Source: Methylobacterium sp. 17Sr1-1
Lineage (GTDB): Bacteria > Pseudomonadota > Alphaproteobacteria > Rhizobiales > Beijerinckiaceae
Assembly (NCBI RefSeq): GCF_003173775.1
Contig: NZ_CP029552.1
Coordinates: 4,529,001-4,593,000 of the forward strand
Reading direction: 5' to 3'
DNA length: 64,000 nucleotides
Shown here: piece after piece, positions 1 through 8,472 of the stretch
Position numbering within the stretch: the first letter of the stretch is position 1
Layout: each line of letters opens with the position of its first letter
Made by a program: the position numbers and the translations under genes
Notes under the pieces: generated by a model
Told to the model about the DNA's origin: nothing
Database searches by the model: none
Seen by the model: only the letters and a program-made list of their open reading frames with translations

Positions 1-2
1 CC

Positions 3-1445
3 GAGGGCGGCGTGCCCGCCGCCCGCCCGCTGCCGGCCCTGCGCATCGTCGAGATCCGTCGGCTGTTCGACGCGCTCTCGGTGCTGGAGGATCGGCTGCG
101 CGAGCGCGCCCGCCTGATGGAGACCCTGCGCCGGCAGGCCGAGACGGACGGCCTGACCGGCCTGAGCAACCGCCGCGGCCTCGCCCTGGCGATCGGGCGC
201 ACCGCCCCCGAGCGGCCGGCCGCCGCCCTGATGATCGATCTCGACGGCTTCAAGAAGGTCAACGACACGCTCGGCCACGAGGCGGGCGACGACCTGATCC
301 GGCAGGCCGGCGCCCGCCTCTGCGCCTGCATCGGAACGGCCGGCCTCGTCGCCCGGATGGGCGGCGACGAGTTCGCGGTCCTGCTGCCCGGCTGCGACGA
401 GGCCGCCGCGGTCACGGTCGCCGGGACGATCCTGCACAGCCTCTCCGAGCCGTTCCCGGTCGACGGCCAGACCATCCATATCGGGGCGAGCATCGGCATC
501 GCGCTCAGTCCCGCGCACGGCCCCCTCGCCGACGGGCTGCTCGCCAGCGCCGACATGGCGCTCTACGAGGCCAAGCGCGCCGGGCGGCATTGCCACCGCG
601 TGTTCACGTCCTCCCTGCGCGACGCCACCCTGGCCTGGACCGCGCGCCAGCAGGAACTGCCCCGGGCGCTGGCGGCCGGGGAGTTCGCGCTGGTCTACCA
701 GCCGCAGGTGCGCCTCTCCGACCGCCGGATCGTCGGCGCCGAGGCCCTGATCCGCTGGCGCCATCCCCGGCTCGGCCTGCTCGCGCCGGGCGAGTTCCTG
801 GCCCCCCTCGAGGCGAGCCGGCTCGCCGCGCCGGTGGGCCGCTGGGTGCTCCGCGAGGCCTGCACGCAGGCCGCCGCCTGGCGCCGGGACGGGGCGGGCG
901 ACCTGCGCGTCAGCGTCAACCTGTTCGGCGCGCAGTTCCACTCGGTGAGCCTCGTCGACGAGGTGCGGGCGGCGCTCGCCGATTCCGGCCTGCCGGCCTC
1001 GGCCCTCGAGCTGGAGATCACCGAGACCATCATCCTGCAGCACGACGAGGCCCTCATCGCCCCGCTGCGGGCGCTGCGCGACCTCGGCATCGGGCTCGCC
1101 TTCGACGATTACGGCACCGGCTACGCCTCCTTGAGCCTGCTCAAGCGCTTCCCGCTCACGCGCCTGAAGATCGACCGCTCCTTCGTGCAGGGCATGGAGG
1201 CCTCAGGCCAGGACGAGACGGGCCTCGACCAGGCGATCCGGGACCGGGCGATCGTCCAGTCGGTGCTGACTCTCGGCCGCAGCTTCGGCCTTTCGGTGAC
1301 CGCCGAGGGCGTCGAGACCGAGGCGGTGGCCGGGCGCCTCCTCGCGAAGGGCTGCGAGGAGGCGCAGGGCTACCTGTTCGGCCGGCCGATGCCGGCGGAG
1401 GCCTTCGCGGCGCTATTGCAGCCGGAGGAGCGGCGCCGGGCGTGA
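3..1445 (+). CDS. GGDEF-EAL cyclic-di-GMP signalling protein, 5' end cut by window edge
   Basis: A diguanylate cyclase/phosphodiesterase-type protein acting on cyclic di-GMP. Numbering from the GTG at 12, a coiled linker (about residues 10-45) precedes a GGDEF domain with an intact GGDEF at 117-121, then an EAL domain starting near 225 with EALIRW at 244, ELEITET, DDYGTGYASL, KIDRSFV and AEGVETE, the usual metal and substrate residues. The frame is open to the left edge and the linker looks like the end of a HAMP or similar segment, so the gene very probably starts outside the window and an upstream sensor part is missing. The RxxD inhibitory site normally found just before GGDEF is replaced by GTAG, so product inhibition is probably absent. 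Whether it makes or degrades c-di-GMP cannot be told from sequence. Confidence 0.9.
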   Translation, partial: EGGVPAARPLPALRIVEIRRLFDALSVLEDRLRERARLMETLRRQAETDGLTGLSNRRGLALAIGRTAPERPAAALMIDLDGFKKVNDTLGHEAGDDLIRQAGARLCACIGTAGLVARMGGDEFAVLLPGCDEAAAVTVAGTILHSLSEPFPVDGQTIHIGASIGIALSPAHGPLADGLLASADMALYEAKRAGRHCHRVFTSSLRDATLAWTARQQELPRALAAGEFALVYQPQVRLSDRRIVGAEALIRWRHPRLGLLAPGEFLAPLEASRLAAPVGRWVLREACTQAAAWRRDGAGDLRVSVNLFGAQFHSVSLVDEVRAALADSGLPASALELEITETIILQHDEALIAPLRALRDLGIGLAFDDYGTGYASLSLLKRFPLTRLKIDRSFVQGMEASGQDETGLDQAIRDRAIVQSVLTLGRSFGLSVTAEGVETEAVAGRLLAKGCEEAQGYLFGRPMPAEAFAALLQPEERRRA

Positions 1446-1568
1446 CGGGATCGGGAATGGCCTGCGCCGGGACGCGCGACATCCGGGGCGCGACGGCCGG
1501 CTCGGTTCCGTCCGGTCCCCCGGCGTGGTAGCGAGGCCGCTTATCGTCCTCGAACCCGCGTCCCCCGC

Positions 1569-2726
1569 ATGAACCCCATCTTCGCCGACCTGCCGACCAC
1601 CGTGTTCGAGGTGATGTCGGCACTCGCCCGGGAGACCGGCGCCGTGAATCTCGGCCAGGGCTTCCCGGACGATCCGGGCCCGGCCGACGTGCGCGCCAAG
1701 GCCGCCGAGGCGGTGGTGGAGGGCTGGAACCAGTACCCGCCGATGATGGGGCTGCCGGAGCTGCGCCGGGCGGTCGCCGCGCATTACGCGCATTGGCAGG
1801 GGCTCGACCTCGATCCCGAGACCGAGGTGATGGTGACGTCGGGTGCCACCGAGGCGCTCGCCGGCGCCCTGATGGCCCTGATCGAGCCCGGCGACGAGGT
1901 CGTGCTGTTCGAGCCGATGTACGACGCCTACCTGCCGCTGGTCCGCCGGGCCGGCGGGGTGCCGCGCTTCGTCACCCTGACGCCGCCGCATTTCCGGATC
2001 ACCGAAGATGCCCTCGCCGCCGCCTTCTCGCCGCGCACGAAGGTCGTGCTGCTCAACAATCCGCTCAACCCCTCGGCCACGATCTTCCCGGACGAGGACC
2101 TGGAACTGCTGGCGCGCTTCTGCCAGCGCTACGACGCCGTCGCGCTCTGCGACGAGGTCTGGGAGCACGTGGTGTTCGACGGCCGCCGCCACCGGCCGCT
2201 GATGGCGTTTCCGGGCATGCGCGAGCGCACGGTGAAGATCAGCTCGGCCGGCAAGATTTTTTCCCTCACCGGCTGGAAGGTCGGCTTCGTGATGGCGGCC
2301 CCTCCCCTGATGCGGGGGCTCGCCAAGGCGCACCAGTTCCTCACCTTCACCACGCCGCCGAACCTCCAGGCGGCGGTGGCCTACGGGCTCGCCAAGGACG
2401 ACGCCTATTACGAGGGCATGCGGGCGGACTTCGCCCGGGCCCGCGACCGGTTCGCCGACGGTCTCAGAAAGCTCGGCTTCAGCGTCCTGCCCTCGGCCGG
2501 CACCTACTTCCTCAACCTCGACATCGCCCCCTTGGGCGAGACCGACGACGTCGCCTTCTGCGAGCGGCTGGTGCGGCAGCACGGCGTCGCGGCGATCCCG
2601 GTCAGCGCCTTCTACGCCCACCAGCCGGTGCGCACCATCGTGCGGTTCTGCTTCGCCAAGCGTGACGACACCCTCGACCGGGCGCTGGAGCGCCTGCGCG
2701 GCCTGGCGGCGGGGCGCGCAACCTGA
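1569..2726 (+). CDS. PLP-dependent class I/II aminotransferase
   Basis: A fold-type I aminotransferase of 385 residues, the usual length. The N-terminal LGQGFPDDPGP segment, the GATEAL cofactor phosphate turn, NNPLNP (the Asn that contacts the PLP ring), CDEVWEHVVF (the Asp on the pyridine nitrogen) and SSAGKIFSLTGWKVG, with Lys229 as the Schiff-base lysine, are all present. The pattern is closest to methionine/kynurenine-type aminotransferases (YbdL/KAT group), so the donor may be methionine or an aromatic amino acid, but substrate is inference. The ATG at 1569 follows a 120-bp gap after the GGDEF-EAL gene and begins exactly where the family begins. The following gene starts about 80 bp downstream on the same strand. 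Confidence 0.9.
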   Translation: MNPIFADLPTTVFEVMSALARETGAVNLGQGFPDDPGPADVRAKAAEAVVEGWNQYPPMMGLPELRRAVAAHYAHWQGLDLDPETEVMVTSGATEALAGALMALIEPGDEVVLFEPMYDAYLPLVRRAGGVPRFVTLTPPHFRITEDALAAAFSPRTKVVLLNNPLNPSATIFPDEDLELLARFCQRYDAVALCDEVWEHVVFDGRRHRPLMAFPGMRERTVKISSAGKIFSLTGWKVGFVMAAPPLMRGLAKAHQFLTFTTPPNLQAAVAYGLAKDDAYYEGMRADFARARDRFADGLRKLGFSVLPSAGTYFLNLDIAPLGETDDVAFCERLVRQHGVAAIPVSAFYAHQPVRTIVRFCFAKRDDTLDRALERLRGLAAGRAT

Positions 2727-2807
2727 TGCGGGGCCTCCTTGTCGAGCCGGGGCGCCGGGGCCACATCCTGGATCATGAGCACCACGCACCCGCTCCGGAG
2801 CCCCGGG

Positions 2808-3377
2808 ATGACCTCTTCGCAGACGGCCGGCCGCGTTCCGCCCTTCGGGGCGGGTTCCTTCGGCCAAGGATCCTTCAGCCAAGGATCCTCCGGCAACGGA
2901 GCCGAGTTCAAGGCCGGCGGCTTCAGGGACGGCCGCTTCCCCCAGGACGATCCCTTCTCCTTGCGCGCCCGGGGTTCCAAGGCCCTGGAGGGCTCGTCGC
3001 CCGAGCAGGTGATGGCGCGGCTCGACCTGCTCGCCCATCTCCTCGACACCGCGATCCTGCTGCCGGGCAACCGGCGCATCGGCCTCGACGCGATCGTCGG
3101 CCTGATCCCGGTGATCGGCGACGCGATCACCACGGCGATCTCGTCCTACATCGTCTGGGAGGCGAAGCGCCTCGGCGCGCCGCGCTGGCTCCTCGCCCGC
3201 ATGGCGGCGAACGTGGCGATCGACGGCGTGGTCGGCGTGGTGCCGATCGTCGGCGACCTGTTCGACGCCGCCTTCAAGGCCAACCGCCGCAACGTCGCTC
3301 TGCTGCGCAAGCACCTGGAGCGCAGCGGCGCGCTGAAGCCCAGCGTGATCGACGTCACCGCGACCCGCCTCGACTGA
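2808..3377 (+). CDS. DUF4112 domain protein
   Basis: A small membrane-associated protein of unknown function. A low-complexity Gly/Ser/Phe N-terminus is followed from about residue 65 by the DUF4112 pattern: LLDTAILLPGNRRIGLDA, then two related hydrophobic hairpins GLIPVIGDAITT and GVVPIVGDLFDAAFKANRRN. Three 15-bp tandem repeats at 2856-2900 encode the GSFGQGSFSQGSSGNG stretch. The start is uncertain: ATG 2808 has GGAG seven bases upstream and is preferred; ATG 2775 and TTG 2739 are in frame and would lengthen the disordered N-terminus. It lies 28 bp before the YejE-like permease and could be cotranscribed with it. Confidence 0.75.
   Translation: MTSSQTAGRVPPFGAGSFGQGSFSQGSSGNGAEFKAGGFRDGRFPQDDPFSLRARGSKALEGSSPEQVMARLDLLAHLLDTAILLPGNRRIGLDAIVGLIPVIGDAITTAISSYIVWEAKRLGAPRWLLARMAANVAIDGVVGVVPIVGDLFDAAFKANRRNVALLRKHLERSGALKPSVIDVTATRLD
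2856..2900 (+). repeat. three 15-bp tandem repeats in the DUF4112 gene
   Basis: Units at 2856-2870, 2871-2885 and 2886-2900. The first two differ at one base and the third is more diverged. They encode a repeated Ser-Phe/Ser-x-Gln-Gly unit in the disordered N-terminus and keep the frame. Confidence 0.8.
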
Positions 3378-3405
3378 TCCTGACCGCCTCGCCGGGGGAC
3401 GCCGC

Positions 3406-4596
3406 ATGAACCAGCGCCCCCCGCTCCCTGAGCTCGACGCCGTCCCGGTCACCTCGCCCGCGGCGGGCCCGGTCAGCCTGCCGCTGCCCGGCCCCACCGG
3501 CACCGGGCGGCTGTCGCCGCTGAACCGGCGGCGGCTGGCGAACTTCACGGCCAACCGGCGCGGCTACTGGTCGTTCGTGCTGTTCTGCCTGCTGTTCGGC
3601 TTGAGCCTCTTCGCCGAGTTCATCGCCAACGACCGGCCGATCGTCGCCTCCTACAAGGGCGAGATCCTGTTTCCGATCGTGGTCGATTACCCGGAGGAGA
3701 AGTTCGGCGGCTTCCTCGCCCGCACCGATTACCGCGACCCGGTGATCGCCAAGGAGATTTCTGAGAACGGCTGGGCCGTCTGGCCGCCGATCCGCTTCTC
3801 CTACAACACCCACAACCTCGACCTGCCGGTCCCGGCCCCCGCCCCGCCGACCTGGCTCCTCTCGGACGCCCAGTGCAAGACCGTGGCGGAGAAGACCGGC
3901 GGCACGACCTGCCGCGACATCGAGTGGAACTGGCTCGGCACCGACGACCAGGGCCGCGACGTCGTCGCCCGGCTCCTCTACGGCTTTCGCCTCTCGGTGC
4001 TGTTCGGGCTGACCCTGGCGCTGGTCTCCTCGGTGATCGGCGTGCTCGCCGGCGCGGTGCAGGGCTATTTCGGCGGCTGGGTCGACCTCGTGTTCCAGCG
4101 GGTGATCGAGATCTGGACCGCGATCCCGTCGCTCTACCTCCTGATCATCATCTCGTCGATCATCACGCCGAGCTTCTTCGTGCTGCTCGGGATCCTGCTC
4201 CTGTTCTCGTGGGTGTCGCTGGTCGGCGTGGTGCGGGCGGAGTTCTTGCGCGCGCGCAACTTCGAGTACGTGCGGGCGGCCCGCGCCCTGGGGCTCTCCA
4301 ACGCCCGCATCATGTTTCGCCACCTCCTGCCCAACGCGATGGTGGCGACGCTGACCTTCCTGCCCTTCGTGCTGAACGGCTCGATCACCACCCTCACCTC
4401 GCTCGACTTCCTCGGCTTCGGCCTGCCCCCGGGCTCGCCGTCGCTCGGCGAGATGCTGGCCCAGGGCAAGGCCAACCTGCAGGCGCCGTGGCTGGGACTG
4501 ACGGGCTTCGCGGTGATCGCCGTGACGCTCAGCCTGCTGATCTTCGCCGGCGAGGCGGTGCGGGATGCGTTCGATCCGCGGAAGACGTTCCGGTGA
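3406..4596 (+). CDS. yejE: YejE-type oligopeptide/microcin C ABC transporter permease
   Basis: Inner-membrane permease of the peptide ABC family, 396 residues. The N-terminal cytosolic stretch, a first membrane segment near residue 50, a long periplasmic insert (about 65-180, with the EKFGGFLARTDYRDP pattern typical of YejE) and then five membrane segments fit YejE and not the shorter DppC. The sequence LGTDDQGRDVVARLLYGFR and the EAA loop EYVRAARALGLSNARIMFRH, which contacts the ATPase, are intact. YejE normally works with YejA, YejB and YejF, but no partner lies next to it here; upstream is a DUF4112 gene and downstream a convergent alanine racemase. Either the partners are elsewhere or this copy is a stray paralogue. 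Confidence 0.88.
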   Translation: MNQRPPLPELDAVPVTSPAAGPVSLPLPGPTGTGRLSPLNRRRLANFTANRRGYWSFVLFCLLFGLSLFAEFIANDRPIVASYKGEILFPIVVDYPEEKFGGFLARTDYRDPVIAKEISENGWAVWPPIRFSYNTHNLDLPVPAPAPPTWLLSDAQCKTVAEKTGGTTCRDIEWNWLGTDDQGRDVVARLLYGFRLSVLFGLTLALVSSVIGVLAGAVQGYFGGWVDLVFQRVIEIWTAIPSLYLLIIISSIITPSFFVLLGILLLFSWVSLVGVVRAEFLRARNFEYVRAARALGLSNARIMFRHLLPNAMVATLTFLPFVLNGSITTLTSLDFLGFGLPPGSPSLGEMLAQGKANLQAPWLGLTGFAVIAVTLSLLIFAGEAVRDAFDPRKTFR

Positions 4597-4634
4597 GGAG
4601 TCGTCCCGGCTCGGACCCACGACGGCTTTTCCAT

Positions 4635-4789
4635 CCTCCGTGTCATCCCGGGGCCGCGTAGCGGAACCCGGGATCCATAACCGCTGACGGTGCAGAATTC
4701 AGCTCGACGCGCTCAGCCATATCCCTGAGCCATCGGTGGTTATGGATCCCGGGTTCTCGCCTGCGGCGAGCCCCGGGATGACCCGGAGG
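4635..4789. repeat. family A paired-hairpin element, copy 1 (full length)
   Basis: The core, 4642-4782 (141 bp), begins GTCATCCCGGGGC and ends with its complement GCCCCGGGATGAC. Each end is itself a 36-37 bp hairpin. Inside lies a second inverted pair CCATAACCGC/ GGTTATGG around a variable centre. Flanking CCTCCG/CGGAGG extends the pairing. It lies between convergent yejE and alr and could fold on transcripts from either side. Confidence 0.9.
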
Positions 4790-4821
4790 GCTTCAAGACT
4801 GTCGGGGACCCCCGACGGCGC

Positions 4822-5919
4822 TCAGTCCCGGTATACCCGCTCGTAGCGCCTCCCGAGACCGGTCAGGATCTCGTAGCCGATCGTGCCGGCGTTGCGCCCC
4901 ACCGTCTCGAGGTCGAGGCGATCGCCGATCAGCGTCGCGGGCGCGCCGCGGCGAAGAGCCTCCTGTGGCGCCTCGGTGACGTCGAGGATGATGAGGTCCA
5001 TCGAGACATTGCCGGCGAAGGGGCAGCGCACGCCGCCGACCAGAGCCTCGCCGCGGCCGGTCGAGGCGCGCGGAAAACCGTCGGCATAGCCGAGCGACAG
5101 GGTGGCGAGGCGCCGGGGGCCCGGGGCGGTCCAGCGGGCGTTGTAGCCGGCGGTCTCGCCGGCCGCGACCTCGCGGACCTGGAGGATGCCGGCCTCCAGC
5201 CGCACCACCGGGCGCATCGGGTTGTCGTGGCCGGGCCGCGGGTTGCCGCCGTAGAGGGCGTAGCCCGGCCGCGCCAGGTCGGCGCGGCACACGGGCAGGA
5301 AGTCGCCCGACGAGTTGGCGAGCGAGGCCCGGATCCCCGGATAGGCGGCGCGCAGGGTGGCGAACGCCGCCGCCTGCCGGTCGGTGAGGGGATCGTGCTC
5401 GACCTCGGCGCTGACGAGGTGGCTCATCAGCAGGTCGATGCCGGCTTGCGCGATCACCGGATCGCCGGCGAGCGCCAGCCCCTCCGGCACCGACAGGCCG
5501 AGGCGGTTCATGCCGGTATCGACGTGGAGCGCCGCCGGGCGGATCACACCCTCCTGGCGGTTCGCCGCCGCCCATTCGGCGATCTCCTCGCGCGAGCCGA
5601 GCACCGGGCGGAGAGTCGCGGCCCGGTATTCCGGCGCGCGGCCGGGGGGGAAGCCGTTGAGCACGTAGATCGCCGCCTCAGGCACCGCCTCCCGGGCGGC
5701 CAGCCCCTCCGACAGGTGGGCGACGAAGAAGGTGCGGCAGCCCTCCCGCCACAGGGCCGGCGCGGCCCGGGCGATGCCGCACCCATAGGCGTCGGCCTTG
5801 ATGACCGCGGCGGTCTCGGGGCACTCCGCCACTTCGGCGAGGCGGCGCCAGTTCGCCCGCAGGGCCGAGAGATCGATGGTGAGGCGGCCGCCATGGCCGA
5901 TGGGGCTCGAGTCGCGCAT
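4822..5919 (-). CDS. alr: alanine racemase
   Basis: PLP enzyme that interconverts L- and D-alanine for peptidoglycan. The 365-residue protein has the full two-domain layout. AAVIKADAYGCG near the N-terminus holds the PLP lysine (Lys41); HVDTGMNRLG lies on the barrel; ETAGYNARW contains the second catalytic base, a tyrosine; GNVSMDL closes the active site. ATG 5919 is chosen. A GTG six bases further out (5925) is also possible and changes only two residues. It sits 80 bp downstream of dnaB on the same strand, a neighbourhood common in alphaproteobacteria, but a hairpin separates the two. Confidence 0.95.
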   Translation of the reverse strand: MRDSSPIGHGGRLTIDLSALRANWRRLAEVAECPETAAVIKADAYGCGIARAAPALWREGCRTFFVAHLSEGLAAREAVPEAAIYVLNGFPPGRAPEYRAATLRPVLGSREEIAEWAAANRQEGVIRPAALHVDTGMNRLGLSVPEGLALAGDPVIAQAGIDLLMSHLVSAEVEHDPLTDRQAAAFATLRAAYPGIRASLANSSGDFLPVCRADLARPGYALYGGNPRPGHDNPMRPVVRLEAGILQVREVAAGETAGYNARWTAPGPRRLATLSLGYADGFPRASTGRGEALVGGVRCPFAGNVSMDLIILDVTEAPQEALRRGAPATLIGDRLDLETVGRNAGTIGYEILTGLGRRYERVYRD

Positions 5920-5967
5920 GCGCACGGTCTACCGCCCGACCGAGGCCCCGCCAAGGGAGGATGGAAT

Positions 5968-5994
5968 GGCCGCCTGCCCGAAAGTCAGGCGGCC
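5968..5994 (-). terminator. hairpin after dnaB, possible terminator
   Basis: A perfect 9-bp stem (GGCCGCCTG/CAGGCGGCC) with a 9-base loop lies just past the dnaB stop codon. No U-run follows, so it may be an attenuator or RNA end-protector and not an intrinsic terminator. Confidence 0.4.
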
Positions 5995-5999
5995 TCTGC

Positions 6000-7487
6000 T
6001 CACATCGTGTCGGGCAGCCGGTCGCCCTGGGCGAGGTTCGAGAACCGGGTGATCTCGGCGTCGAACTGGAGCTCGACCGTTCCGGTGGGGCCGTGGCGCT
6101 GCTTGCCCAGGATCACCTCGGCCTTGCCGTAGACGCGGTTCATCTCGGCTTCCCAGGTGAAGAACTCCTCCGTGCCCTCGCGCGGCTTCTTGTTCTTGAC
6201 GTAGTATTCCTCGCGGAAGACGAACATCACCACGTCGGCGTCCTGCTCGATCGAGCCCGATTCGCGCAGGTCCGAGAGCTGCGGCCGCTTGTCGTCGCGG
6301 GCCTCGACCTGGCGCGAGAGCTGCGACAGGGCGACGATCGGCACCGCCAGCTCCTTGGCGAGCGCCTTCATGCCGGTGGTGATCTCGGTCATCTCCTGCA
6401 CCCGGTTGTCGCCCTTCTTGGACGAGCCCGACAGGAGCTGGAGATAATCGACGACGAGGAGGTCGAGGCCGCGCTGCCGCTTGAGCCGGCGGGCCCGCGC
6501 CGCGAGCTGGGCGATCGAGATGCCGCCGGTTTGGTCGATATAGAACGGGATCGTCTGCATGTCCCGGGCGGCGTCGGTGATCTTGTAGAATTCTTCTGGC
6601 CGGATGTCGCCGCGGCGGATCTTGTAGGAGGCGACGCCCGATTGCTCGGCGATGATGCGGGTGGCGAGCTGCTCGGCCGACATCTCGAGCGAGAAGAAGC
6701 CGACGATGCCGCCGTTCTTCGTCGCGATCGAGCCGTCAGGCTGCTTCTCGCCGACATAGGCCTTGGCGATGTTGAACGCGATGTTGGTGGCGAGCGAGGT
6801 CTTGCCCATGCCGGGCCGGCCGGCCAGGATGATCAGGTCCGAGGCCTGCAGGCCGCCCATCTTGGCGTCGAGGTCGGACAGGCCGGTGGCGATGCCCGAC
6901 AGCCGCCCCTCGCGCTGGTATGCCTTGGCCGCCATGTCGACCGCCGCCGTCAGGGCGTCGGAGAATTTCTGGAAGCCCCCGTCGTACTTGCCGGTCTCGG
7001 CGAGCTCGTAGAGCCGGCGCTCGGTCGCCTCGATCTGCTCGCGCGGCGAGGTCTCGACCGGGGCCTCGTAGGCGCCGTTGACCAGGTCCTCGCCGATGGT
7101 GATGAGCCGCCGGCGCAGCGCGAGGTCGTAGATCGTGCGGCCGTAATGCTCGGAATTGATGACCGTCGTCGCCTCGGCGGCGAGCCGGGCGAGGTACTGG
7201 CCGACCGTGAGGCCGCCGAGATCCGCGTCGCCGAGATAGGTCTTGAGCGTGATCGGGCTCGCGAGCTTGCCGGCCTTGATCAGCGTGATCGACACCTCGT
7301 AGATCCGCCGGTGCACCTCCTCCATGAAGTGCTCAGGCAGCAGGAAGTCCGAGACCCGGTAAAACGCGTCGTTGTTGACCAGGATCGCGCCGAGCAGCGC
7401 CTGCTCCGCGTCGATGTTGTGCGGCGCGACGCGGTATTCCTGCTGCACGGGCTCGAGATTCGCCGTCAAGGTGCTGGGAATGGCCAT
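6000..7487 (-). CDS. dnaB: replicative DNA helicase DnaB
   Basis: Hexameric replicative helicase, 495 residues. The N-terminal DnaB domain begins at YRVAPHNIDAEQALLGAIL. The RecA-like C-terminal domain carries Walker A GRPGMGKTS, Walker B LDLLVVDYLQLL, GFFSLEMS, the SQLSRQVEARDDKRPQLSD motif with the finger arginine region, and KQRHGPTG near the end. No intein is present. ATG 7487 is chosen because the domain begins shortly after it and a GGAG lies at normal distance; the open frame extends to 7691 but that stretch is low in plausible protein features. It follows rplI in the conserved rpsF-rpsR-DUF2232-rplI-dnaB order. Confidence 0.97.
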   Translation of the reverse strand: MAIPSTLTANLEPVQQEYRVAPHNIDAEQALLGAILVNNDAFYRVSDFLLPEHFMEEVHRRIYEVSITLIKAGKLASPITLKTYLGDADLGGLTVGQYLARLAAEATTVINSEHYGRTIYDLALRRRLITIGEDLVNGAYEAPVETSPREQIEATERRLYELAETGKYDGGFQKFSDALTAAVDMAAKAYQREGRLSGIATGLSDLDAKMGGLQASDLIILAGRPGMGKTSLATNIAFNIAKAYVGEKQPDGSIATKNGGIVGFFSLEMSAEQLATRIIAEQSGVASYKIRRGDIRPEEFYKITDAARDMQTIPFYIDQTGGISIAQLAARARRLKRQRGLDLLVVDYLQLLSGSSKKGDNRVQEMTEITTGMKALAKELAVPIVALSQLSRQVEARDDKRPQLSDLRESGSIEQDADVVMFVFREEYYVKNKKPREGTEEFFTWEAEMNRVYGKAEVILGKQRHGPTGTVELQFDAEITRFSNLAQGDRLPDTM

Positions 7488-7737
7488 CCGGCGGGGCTCC
7501 GGCTCATCGAAGGGGGCGGCACGGGTCGGACGACCGCGTGTCGGATCATAGACGTGGCGGCGACCATCGCACCGTCGTGGTTGACCAAACCTTGCATCCT
7601 CGACCGAACCTTGGACCGGGGGGCCGGGCGGTCGCGCAAAACGCAGGCGGGGCCCGCGACTCGCGCCGCGGACCCCGCCATGCTGGAACAAAATGGGAAC
7701 AAGTCAAGCCCGACCCGCGGGCTTGTCCCCGTTGTCC

Positions 7738-7769
7738 CGGCAATCCCACCCACGAGGGTGGGATTGCCG
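7738..7769 (-). terminator. perfect 14-bp hairpin between rplI and dnaB
   Basis: Left arm 7738-7751, loop ACGA 7752-7755, right arm 7756-7769, with no mismatch. It starts eight bases past the rplI stop. A second, weaker hairpin (about 7707-7727) follows. There is no U-run, so it may mark a processing or attenuation point before dnaB. Confidence 0.5.
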
Positions 7770-7777
7770 TGGAGCGA

Positions 7778-8347
7778 TCAGCGGTCGTCCGCGTCCGGGC
7801 CGGCCTCGGCCAGGGCGGCGCCGACCTCGAGGCCGAGATCGTCGAGGTTGAACTCCTCGCGGGTGGTGGTCGACTCGCCGCGGGCCTGGCGCTCGGCCTC
7901 CTCGGGGCTGCGGGCGATGTTGACGGTGACCTTCACCTCGACCTCGGGGTGCAGCACCACCGGGACCTCGTGCAGGCCGAGGGTCTTGATCGGCTGCGCG
8001 ATGTTGAACTGGTCGCGGTTCACCGTGAAGCCGTCCTGGGTCACCACCTCGGCGAGGTCGCGCGGGGAGACCGAGCCGTAGAGCACGCCGGTCTCGCCGG
8101 CCTGGCGGATCAGCACGAAGCTCTTGCCGTTCAGGGTCTCGCCGACCTTCTCGGCCTCCGCGCGGCGCTCGAGGTTGCGGGCCTCGAGCTGGGCGCGCTG
8201 GTCCTCGAAGCGCTTCTTGTTGCCTTCCGTGGCGCGCAGGGCCTTGCCGCGGGCGAGGAGGAAGTTGCGGGCGAAGCCCGGCCGCACCTTCACGGTCTCG
8301 CCCATCTGGCCGAGCTTGGCCACGCGCTCGAGCAGGATCACTTCCAT
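7778..8347 (-). CDS. rplI: 50S ribosomal protein L9
   Basis: Binds 23S rRNA in the large subunit. The N-terminal globular domain shows the hallmark [20 protein letters not shown] and [13 protein letters not shown], followed by the long connecting helix (about residues 42-75) and the C-terminal domain with [14 protein letters not shown]. At 189 residues it is longer than the typical 149 because of an acidic, Ala/Glu-rich tail of about 40 residues, common in Hyphomicrobiales. It lies 125 bp downstream of the DUF2232 gene. Confidence 0.97.
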   Translation of the reverse strand: MEVILLERVAKLGQMGETVKVRPGFARNFLLARGKALRATEGNKKRFEDQRAQLEARNLERRAEAEKVGETLNGKSFVLIRQAGETGVLYGSVSPRDLAEVVTQDGFTVNRDQFNIAQPIKTLGLHEVPVVLHPEVEVKVTVNIARSPEEAERQARGESTTTREEFNLDDLGLEVGAALAEAGPDADDR

Positions 8348-8472
8348 GGTCGTCGTCCTTCGATCGGGGGGCCTCGTCGGCCCCGGGTGGTGATGGCGGA
8401 GCGTTCCGCCGTCGGGGAACCGGACCGCCTCGCGACGTCCCGGGGATTCATGGGGTCAGGCCACCGGCGGGG

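Noticed and set aside
1413..3554. Open frame of 713 codons on the minus strand opposite the aminotransferase and DUF4112 genes
   Set aside because: It mirrors real genes, has no domain, and its composition (Arg, Gly, Ala rich) is that of a GC-rich antisense frame.
7488..7691. Upstream extension of dnaB
   Set aside because: The DnaB domain begins just after ATG 7487 and the extension looks non-coding in its composition.
5961..8081. 706-codon plus-strand frame opposite dnaB
   Set aside because: Antisense shadow of dnaB and rplI; no recognisable motif or start signal.
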